12,429 bases of DNA, from the NCBI GenBank assembly GCA_020718925.1, contig DYRC01000001.1, positions 40,939 through 53,367 on the forward strand, given 5' to 3'. The notes beneath the pieces are model-generated. The model saw nothing but the letters and a program-made list of their open reading frames with translations. It ran no database searches and was not told the DNA's origin. This DNA is from Desulfonema limicola (lineage in GTDB: Bacteria > Desulfobacterota > Desulfobacteria > Desulfobacterales > DYRC01). A program made the position numbers and the translations under genes. Below are positions 7,572 to 12,429 of this stretch, one piece after another. Within the stretch, counting starts at the first letter, position 1; every line of letters starts with the position of its first letter.

Positions 7572-8150
7572 TCAGAAAACTTCAATCTTCTGATAAATAT
7601 CTTTCAGCAGAATTTCATATCCGAGCGATTGCAGAACAATCCCCTGCTCAGTTCCTTCTGACACTGAATACTTCCATGAATCTTTATTCTGCCTGAAATA
7701 AACCTCGACAATAGGTTTATTCTGAGATACCAGCATGTATTCTTTCAATGACGGTATCGTGCGATAAAAGCCGAATTTCATATCACGATCATAAGATTCT
7801 GTTGACGGCGATAAAACTTCTGCAATCAGGATAGGATTTCGGATAATATCCTGCCGGTTTTCGGCAAACTCAATCTTCCCGCAGACAACCATAAGATCAG
7901 GATAGACAAAGGCGTTGATTTCGGGAATAGCAAGTTTCAAGTTGCTGTCAAATACAATACAGTTTTTGCCATCCAGCAGATCCCCGATTCTTCTGTGCAG
8001 ATTGGAACAAATCGCGCTATGCTTGTAACTTCCGCCTGACATAGCAAAGATTTCACCATCATAATATTCGCTTTTGTATTCGGCAAGTTCTTCAAGTTCA
8101 AGATATTCTTCTTTGGTGTAAAACTGCTTTTTCAAAAATGCCTGTCCCAC
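7572..8150 (-). CDS. Uma2 family (DUF820) PD-(D/E)xK nuclease-like protein
   Basis: 192 residues, full length for the family. The start is GTG at 8148-8150, with GGAG 6 nt upstream; an ATG two bases earlier is out of frame. Seen motifs: N-terminal YTKEEYLELEEL, YYDGEIFAMSGGSYKH (about 29-44), YPDLMVVCG with Asp85, ILIAEVLSPSTESYDR with Glu111, and K125. These fit the restriction-endonuclease-like fold of Uma2 proteins, whose biological role is mostly unproven and which are often multi-copy in cyanobacteria and other large genomes. The gene begins one base after the HepT-like stop codon and is probably translated from the same mRNA. A large palindrome follows its stop. Confidence 0.9.
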   Translation of the reverse strand: MGQAFLKKQFYTKEEYLELEELAEYKSEYYDGEIFAMSGGSYKHSAICSNLHRRIGDLLDGKNCIVFDSNLKLAIPEINAFVYPDLMVVCGKIEFAENRQDIIRNPILIAEVLSPSTESYDRDMKFGFYRTIPSLKEYMLVSQNKPIVEVYFRQNKDSWKYSVSEGTEQGIVLQSLGYEILLKDIYQKIEVF

Positions 8151-8151
8151 A

Positions 8152-8658
8152 TTAATCTCCTTTGTTGCTATTGTCCTGATTTATTTCAGTCAATTGTTCC
8201 ATAAATTTCATAAACTCCTGTAAATCTTTGACAACACGCTGATAACATTCGCGTAACTGCTGAGTCAGTTCCGCCAGCCGGGAGGGTTTTAAATTGAATG
8301 AATACACATTGCGGACAACATGCCGGAATCCTCTGTATTCATCCAGACAGTAACGGGTTTCACGCGAAATAACCGGCTGACGTACCTTTTCCGCTGATGC
8401 GGACATCTGCAATAACAAATCCTGATGCCAACTCTGACCTGATGGCAGCGATTTATCAACCGTTCTTGCAATATCCTCAAATACGCGCTCGATACCTGTA
8501 TAAAAACTGTGCAGATTCAGTGCCACACCATCCATATAGCTATCGTCATGGTTATTTTTTGCTTTAGCAAGTAAAAATTCGGCACGACTGACCACGCGTT
8601 CCGAATCCGCCAAAGCTTCAGATATTCGGCTGTTCAGAGCAAGATAATCTGCTTTCAT
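8152..8658 (-). CDS. HepT-like HEPN-fold toxin of an MNT/HEPN pair
   Basis: 168 residues, mostly helical. The conserved stretch is YRGFRHVVRNVYSFNL (108-123), with R112, H113, R116 and Y119, resembling the active-site helix of HepT-like ribonuclease toxins. The classical spacing is R-x(4-6)-H; here the pattern is RHxxRxxY, a variant. HEPN toxins of this kind cut RNA and are held in check by their MNT partner. Its ATG overlaps the stop of the upstream nucleotidyltransferase by 4 bp (8655-8658), indicating translational coupling. Family placement rests on the motif and the partner; toxicity is inferred. Confidence 0.82.
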   Translation of the reverse strand: MKADYLALNSRISEALADSERVVSRAEFLLAKAKNNHDDSYMDGVALNLHSFYTGIERVFEDIARTVDKSLPSGQSWHQDLLLQMSASAEKVRQPVISRETRYCLDEYRGFRHVVRNVYSFNLKPSRLAELTQQLRECYQRVVKDLQEFMKFMEQLTEINQDNSNKGD

Positions 8659-9023
8659 ATTTCAATTCCTTCTGCTTTGATACGCGCATACAGAGACGGC
8701 TGGGCATCTTCTGTCATCACCAAATCGGCGGAGATTTCCGAATCCAAATCCATCAGCCCTGAAACCGCCCGAAAATATTCCTTTTCCTTCATTCCCCAGA
8801 CTGCCAGATCAATATCCGAGTTCTGATGAAACAGTTCTTTGTGAACCAGCGATCCGAAAACCGCAACCCGTTCTGCCCCGAATTGTTTTTTCAGCATATC
8901 CGAAGCCTTATGAGCAAATATCCAAGCCCGATCATACCGCATGGACAATTGCTGCTCTTCTTCAAGCCACTGTTTTTCAGCACTTGCCCGATATACTGCC
9001 ATGTCTGTTTCAGATATTTTCAT
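8655..9023 (-). CDS. MNT-type nucleotidyltransferase antitoxin (MntA-like)
   Basis: 122 residues, starting at ATG 9021-9023 behind a weak purine-rich site (GGATTGAAAG); a second ATG at residue 8 is possible. The nucleotidyltransferase motif is clear: FGSLVHKELFHQNSDIDLAV, with G57-S58, D70 and D72, and a probable third acidic residue D100 in SADLVM. In the family, MNT proteins neutralise HEPN toxins by adding AMP to the toxin. Here it is the first gene of the pair, 55 bp after the DUF3368 stop and overlapping the HepT-like gene. All catalytic residues are present, so it is likely active. Confidence 0.88.
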   Translation of the reverse strand: MKISETDMAVYRASAEKQWLEEEQQLSMRYDRAWIFAHKASDMLKKQFGAERVAVFGSLVHKELFHQNSDIDLAVWGMKEKEYFRAVSGLMDLDSEISADLVMTEDAQPSLYARIKAEGIEI

Positions 9024-9078
9024 CTTTCAATCCGTTTTCATCCTTGCATCCTGATTCAGATTTCTACCGCAACATCAC

Positions 9079-9561
9079 TTATTCATGGTTATCATCAAGA
9101 ACCCGTTGATACAATTTCGGATTTATCCAAAACCGGGCTTTGATCTGCATTTTATCCAAAACAGGCTTGACCGAAGAAATAATGCCGAGCTTTTTTGCCT
9201 CAACAATACAGCCGATTGAGCCGGTAAATCTGAGCAAGTATGATTCGGCAATTTCTCTTCCGCTTATCTCGTCCATAAGAAGCAGCTTTCCATTTTTTTC
9301 CAAAGCAAGGGCAATTGCTTCCGCTTCACCGTCATCCAAGTCCTTTTTCAACGCTTTGCATAATGATACGTTGCTGATCTCAAGTGTTTCAATAAACGTT
9401 GCCTTTCTGAGTTCCGATATATTCGGATAGCTTTCGCCTTTGACAAACAATTCTTTGTCAACTGCCGACGGAATACAGATTTTTCCGAAAAGTTTTTCCA
9501 GAATATCCAAGCGGCAAATAGCCGAAAAGTTGATCAGCGGCGTTGTGTTTGAAATAATCAT
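9079..9561 (-). CDS. DUF3368 PIN-like toxin
   Basis: 160 residues from the ATG at 9559-9561, which overlaps the upstream UPF0175 stop in an ATGA arrangement; a longer frame from 9576 exists but the overlap start with a GGAGAG site is preferred. Typical DUF3368 features: N-terminal IISNTTPLINFSAI with the first conserved Asn/Thr region, then DLDDGEAEAIALALE with acidic residues, LLLMDEISGREIA and GSIGCIVEAKKLG. PIN-fold proteins are metal-dependent RNases with clustered acidic residues. The N-terminal Asp of classical PIN toxins appears here as Asn in SNTTPL, as is usual for this family. Partnered with UPF0175, it probably forms a toxin-antitoxin pair; activity is inferred. Confidence 0.87.
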   Translation of the reverse strand: MIISNTTPLINFSAICRLDILEKLFGKICIPSAVDKELFVKGESYPNISELRKATFIETLEISNVSLCKALKKDLDDGEAEAIALALEKNGKLLLMDEISGREIAESYLLRFTGSIGCIVEAKKLGIISSVKPVLDKMQIKARFWINPKLYQRVLDDNHE

Positions 9562-9827
9562 CCGCTGGCTCTCCACCCGAAAAGATTCTCAAGGTCTTTT
9601 TCATAATCTTCAACATCATACTGACGCGGAATCTGACGCTCGCCCAGAAGATAATGAAATCCGATTTTGCTCATCTGTGCCAGACGATGGGCATTTGCAA
9701 AGGAAATAAGCCCTTCACGGTAAAGCTGCAACGCAAGTTCTTTTCTGAGTTCGGCATCCCATTTCTTTCTGGGAATTTTTACCGTGAACATAATATCTTC
9801 GGGAATCGGCAATGAAACAGTTTTCAT
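9558..9827 (-). CDS. UPF0175 family antitoxin
   Basis: 89 residues from the ATG at 9825-9827, preceded by AAAGGATG; this start was preferred over an ATG at 9863 that has no clear ribosome site. The signature is LRKELALQLYREGLISFANAHRLAQMSKIGFHYLLGERQIPRQYDVEDYEKDL: a helical DNA-binding-like segment, then the RxIPRxYxxED ending typical of UPF0175. Members are usually encoded just before a DUF3368 gene, as here, with stop and start overlapping by 4 bp. It probably binds DNA and blocks the toxin, as VapB-type antitoxins do; autoregulation is inferred, as no operator is visible in the 48-bp upstream gap. Confidence 0.88.
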   Translation of the reverse strand: MKTVSLPIPEDIMFTVKIPRKKWDAELRKELALQLYREGLISFANAHRLAQMSKIGFHYLLGERQIPRQYDVEDYEKDLENLFGWRASG

Positions 9828-9875
9828 AAGTTCATCCTTTGTTATTTTATTGTTCTGAATCATGATAAGACGACC

Positions 9876-11090
9876 TTATTCAGAGACAGATTTCAGAAAA
9901 TACGCGCCCTTTTTCAGAACAACAGTGAAATAAACCGACTCCGACATTCCGAAAGGGAGTTTGCTGCCTTCGGGATCAGAGCTAAATTCAATGCCGATCT
10001 GCCATTGTCCTTTGCCTATTTTACGCGCTGGCGGAGAAAATATAAAGTCCTTAAAGAAATGGATATGACGCTCTGCTTTGAACCTTTGATGCCATTTGCG
10101 AAGCTCAGGCAATGCAGAAGGTTCGATCCATTGAACTGCCTCTGTCCATGGAAGACCGAACCATTCGTCCAAAAAACCTTCAGGCTCCTTAGCCAATGGC
10201 GGCACTCTGCGTACATTATCGCCATCAATACGATATGCTGCGATGTGCTTGCGAATCAGAACTCCCGCGTCCAATCCCTGATATGAATCAAATCCGATTT
10301 TGAAACCATCTGACAGGATGGTAATGTCACCCAAGTTATCATTTCCGAGATAGACCGTTTCTGATTTCTGAAGCAGAATTTTGGGTTCATACGGAGTTGC
10401 TCCCACTCTTAAAACACGGTAACGAATACTCTGCCAGTTAGAGCTGCACCAAGGATTGACATCCGAAGTTACCACAAAAAACCGGCTCATATCCGAATGC
10501 TGAGAAACTCCGTAATGAAAGCTTCCCTGAGCGCCGCTGACTTCGTCATAGTTATCAGCTTCCTGAGCTAATATCAGTTCCCATTGCTGACCGCTTTTTT
10601 TGAATATGTAGAGAGAAGAGTCCTGACCGCAGCAGATGCCTATGGTGGTAATTGCAGCAGCCATATCAGGATGATGCGGCAATTTTTTTATTGCTACCCG
10701 ATATATCTCTCCGTAAACATAGCCGGTATCAACATAGTTTTTGTCAAAGACGACAGACTTTGGTTCTTCAACGCTAACTCCCTGTTTCTTCAATTCCTTC
10801 AGGACGGCTTTCTGCACACCCGCCATATTCTTCGATTTGCTGCCATGAGCATTCAGGCTTTTGTGAATCAGATCCCGCAACTGATGTTTGAGCGTGGTGA
10901 GCAGAGGCTTTGCAGCAGCCGGTATTCTTGTCTCCATGCTGTCGGTGCTGATCTGTCTCATGGCGTTGACAGTCTGAGCGATCTCCGAAGTCTCAGTGTT
11001 TTGCGTCTTGGAAACACCGCTTTCCATTGCAATAGCCAAACCGACTTGAAGCAGAAAAATAAGAGCTATCGGAACAGTCGTTTTTTTCAT
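9876..11090 (-). CDS. Exported protein of unknown function
   Basis: 404 residues from the ATG at 11088-11090, chosen because it begins a clear signal peptide (MKKTTVPIALIFLLQVGLA, probable cut after AIA at residue 21). The frame extends upstream to 11285, but that part overlaps the peptidase gene and has no such features. Residues about 30-100 are polar and helical; the middle has a Cys pair (ICCGQDSSLYIF), aromatic-rich segments (WELILAQEADNYDEV, SMSRFFVVTSDVNPWC-like) and a beta-rich C-terminal half. I do not recognise a family. It begins 25 bp after the YpfJ-type peptidase stop, in the same direction and without a strong ribosome site of its own, so co-transcription and possibly coupled translation are likely. 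A periplasmic or surface location is inferred. Confidence 0.75.
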   Translation of the reverse strand: MKKTTVPIALIFLLQVGLAIAMESGVSKTQNTETSEIAQTVNAMRQISTDSMETRIPAAAKPLLTTLKHQLRDLIHKSLNAHGSKSKNMAGVQKAVLKELKKQGVSVEEPKSVVFDKNYVDTGYVYGEIYRVAIKKLPHHPDMAAAITTIGICCGQDSSLYIFKKSGQQWELILAQEADNYDEVSGAQGSFHYGVSQHSDMSRFFVVTSDVNPWCSSNWQSIRYRVLRVGATPYEPKILLQKSETVYLGNDNLGDITILSDGFKIGFDSYQGLDAGVLIRKHIAAYRIDGDNVRRVPPLAKEPEGFLDEWFGLPWTEAVQWIEPSALPELRKWHQRFKAERHIHFFKDFIFSPPARKIGKGQWQIGIEFSSDPEGSKLPFGMSESVYFTVVLKKGAYFLKSVSE

Positions 11091-11115
11091 ATATCCCGGA
11101 CTTAACATATAGGCA

Positions 11116-12024
11116 TCACAGAGATTCGGCGTTGAATGTATTGCAGGCGTTGGTATCGCCCTGTTCCAATCCGCGCTTAAACCAATATACCCGTTGCGCC
11201 GAAGTTCCATGCGTGAACGCATCCGGCACAACATGACCGCGCGACTGTTTCTGAATCCGATCATCTCCGACTGCGCTTGCGGCATTCAATGCTTCTTCGA
11301 CATCTCCGGCTTCAAGAATATGACGCGCCTTATCTGCCCGGTTTGCCCAAACGCCTGCAAAGCAATCTGCCTGAAGTTCCAATTTTACCGATAGTTTATT
11401 CGCCTCTTTTTTATTGCTCTGTCTGCTTAAGTTATGAACTTTCTGATTGATGCCCAAAAGCGTCTGAACATGATGTCCGACTTCATGGGCAATCACATAC
11501 GCCTGAGCAAAATCACCCGGCGCGCGGAACCGGGTTTTGAGTTCATCGAAAAAGCTGGTGTCTAAATAGACTTTGTAATCTCCGGGGCAGTAAAAAGGTC
11601 CGGTCGCCGCATCTGCAAATCCGCAGGCAGACTTTACCGATCCTGAAAACAGCACCAGCTTAGGATCCCGATACTGCTTTCCCGATTTTTCAAAAATATT
11701 CCGCCACACATCTTCGGTATCTGCCAGAACGACCGAAATAAATTCTTTTATCTCATCATTTCTGACGGTTTTATTGCGCTGTTGTTTTGATTTTGATTTC
11801 GATACAGATTGAGATTTTGGAGAACTATCTGATTTCAGAAGAAAACTCGGATCAATTCCGAAATACAATCCCAGCAGAATAAGCGCAATTGCACCGAAAC
11901 CGCTGATGCCGCCGATACGAATTCCGCTACCGGAACTGCTACCGGATCGCTCCTCATATTCCGTAAATTCTTCATCGCGCTGATCTTCGACATTATCGCT
12001 GCGGCGTCCGTCTTCCCATTTCAT
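11116..12024 (-). CDS. ypfJ: Neutral zinc metallopeptidase, YpfJ family
   Basis: 302 residues from the ATG at 12022-12024, preceded 5 nt upstream by GGAGG; an in-frame ATG at 12072 has no ribosome site and adds 16 non-family residues. The N-terminus (MKWEDGRRSDNVEDQRDE) is the usual YpfJ-type opening, followed by a Ser/Gly-rich stretch, one membrane segment (about 36-57) and a Ser/Lys-rich linker (about 65-85). The catalytic domain has YVIAHEVGHHVQTLLG (H180, E181, H184) and LELQADCFAGVWA (E216, likely third zinc ligand), then THGTSAQRVYWFKRGLEQGD near the C-terminus. It is probably membrane-anchored with the peptidase outside the cytoplasm. Substrate is unknown for the family. Confidence 0.93.
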   Translation of the reverse strand: MKWEDGRRSDNVEDQRDEEFTEYEERSGSSSGSGIRIGGISGFGAIALILLGLYFGIDPSFLLKSDSSPKSQSVSKSKSKQQRNKTVRNDEIKEFISVVLADTEDVWRNIFEKSGKQYRDPKLVLFSGSVKSACGFADAATGPFYCPGDYKVYLDTSFFDELKTRFRAPGDFAQAYVIAHEVGHHVQTLLGINQKVHNLSRQSNKKEANKLSVKLELQADCFAGVWANRADKARHILEAGDVEEALNAASAVGDDRIQKQSRGHVVPDAFTHGTSAQRVYWFKRGLEQGDTNACNTFNAESL

Positions 12025-12062
12025 AAAAACCTCCGTGCCGAAATATATTATTTTGGGTTGCA

Positions 12063-12091
12063 ATTGAAACAAGGTTAGGGAGAAATGTCAA
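12063..12091 (-). promoter_or_regulatory. Candidate sigma-70-type promoter of the peptidase gene
   Basis: On the minus strand TTGACA (12086-12091, perfect -35) is followed after exactly 17 nt by TTCAAT (12063-12068, 4 of 6 match to TATAAT). Transcription would start near 12056, giving a leader of about 32 nt before the ATG at 12024. Position and spacing are good; the -10 is weak. Confidence 0.5.
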
Positions 12092-12154
12092 GAAATATAA
12101 GCGCGATGACTCTGATTTCAATACAATACATAACATGTGCGGCAGAACTTAAAG

Positions 12155-12331
12155 CTACCGCAATTTCGCAATCTTCTGAAGCATCCAGATCACTTCCGCC
12201 ATATCAAATTTATTATCGGCGTTCACATCTCTGAAGCAGAAATGCTGCGGCGCAAGTGAGGCAAGGATTCTCAGCCCTTCAACAACATCCGCCAGTGTCG
12301 GGTCCTTGGTTGTCAATTCAAAATAACCGTC
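12155..12331 (-). pseudogene. Dockerin-type C-terminal remnant
   Basis: A 59-codon open stretch with no start codon of its own, bounded upstream by TGA (12332-12334) and ending at TAG (12155-12157). It reads LADVVEGLRILASL, then DVNADNKFDMAE, a Ca-binding EF-hand-like loop (D, N, D, D and E at positions 1, 3, 5, 9 and 12), then VIWMLQKIAKLR. This is the usual C-terminal layout of dockerin type I-like tails on secreted proteins. The rest of the protein is absent, so this is a fragment joined to the VapC remnant in another frame. Confidence 0.65.
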
Positions 12332-12427
12332 TCAAAGCCTGCCTGTTTAAAATGTTTGTCAAACGTCAATGCTTTGTCTCATAACAACAAAAGAGGTACA
12401 ATCGGTCAGTGAAGCATAATTTCTGCC
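12313..12427 (-). pseudogene. VapC-type PIN toxin remnant, frameshifted
   Basis: One frame, reaching the right edge, reads NYASLTDCTSFVVMR, the last conserved motif of VapC-type PIN toxins (TDxxSF). A second frame continues with ALTFDKHFKQAGFETVILN and stops at 12313-12315. In intact relatives these parts join through about five residues after the MR; here those codons are missing and the frame shifts, consistent with a deletion of about 14 nt near 12378-12382. The N-terminal part lies outside the window. As it stands the product cannot be made intact. Confidence 0.7.
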
Positions 12428-12429
12428 AA

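Noticed and set aside
9828..9863. Upstream ATG adding 12 residues to the UPF0175 protein
   Set aside because: No ribosome site precedes it, whereas AAAGGATG precedes the ATG at 9827 and the shorter product matches the family's start.
9842..9880. Possible hairpin ATAAG-CTTAT between the exported protein and UPF0175 genes
   Set aside because: The stem is only 5 bp and A/T-rich, with no T-run after it on the coding strand; too weak to call a terminator.
10584..11105. Plus-strand open frame of 173 codons opposite the exported protein
   Set aside because: It is antisense to a frame with a signal peptide and good protein character, and shows no recognised motif.
11091..11285. N-terminal 65-codon extension of the exported protein
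   Set aside because: It overlaps the end of the peptidase gene, has no ribosome site and puts the signal peptide in the interior.

Overview
The window is almost entirely coding on the minus strand. Reading 5'->3' on that strand, from the right edge to the left, the order is: decayed toxin and dockerin-like remnants, a YpfJ-type zinc metallopeptidase, an exported protein of unknown function, a UPF0175/DUF3368 toxin-antitoxin pair, an MNT/HepT-like toxin-antitoxin pair, a Uma2-family nuclease, a 132-bp nested palindrome, a Tat-exported DUF362 protein, and a giant O-GlcNAc-transferase-like gene that leaves the window at its left edge.

The main feature is positions 1-6398. I checked the frame triplet by triplet from the ATG at 6398 and found no stop codon, so this is one gene of at least 2132 codons, open at the left edge. 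It encodes three successive modules, each a TPR array followed by a SPINDLY/OGT-type glycosyltransferase domain (family GT41). The arrays have about 11, 4 and 5 repeats. All three catalytic domains keep the family's conserved His near the start (H479, H1109, H1776), the catalytic-type Lys (K658, K1279, K1946) and the GHxT...DxLWAG nucleotide-binding motif, so all three look active. Short G/C-rich palindromes have inserted into this gene at four places without breaking its frame, adding Pro/Gly-rich peptide. Two of them form a perfect 40-nt inverted repeat (1-40 and 1120-1159) around the third catalytic domain.

The middle part (7572-9827) is a defence or stability module: two intact toxin-antitoxin pairs, each with a 4-bp ATGA overlap between partners, plus a Uma2 gene one base after the HepT-like toxin. 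A third toxin, a VapC-type PIN protein, survives only as a frameshifted C-terminal remnant at the right edge, overlapping the tail of a dockerin-type protein.

The organism is not identified. TPR-OGT giants, Uma2 genes, several toxin-antitoxin pairs, dockerin-like tails and scattered short palindromes would suit a large-genome Gram-negative environmental bacterium, such as a filamentous or multicellular sulfate reducer (Desulfobacterota). This is an inference from gene content only, with low confidence.

There is no gene-free stretch over 300 bases except 12025-12429, which holds a promoter candidate and the two remnants.
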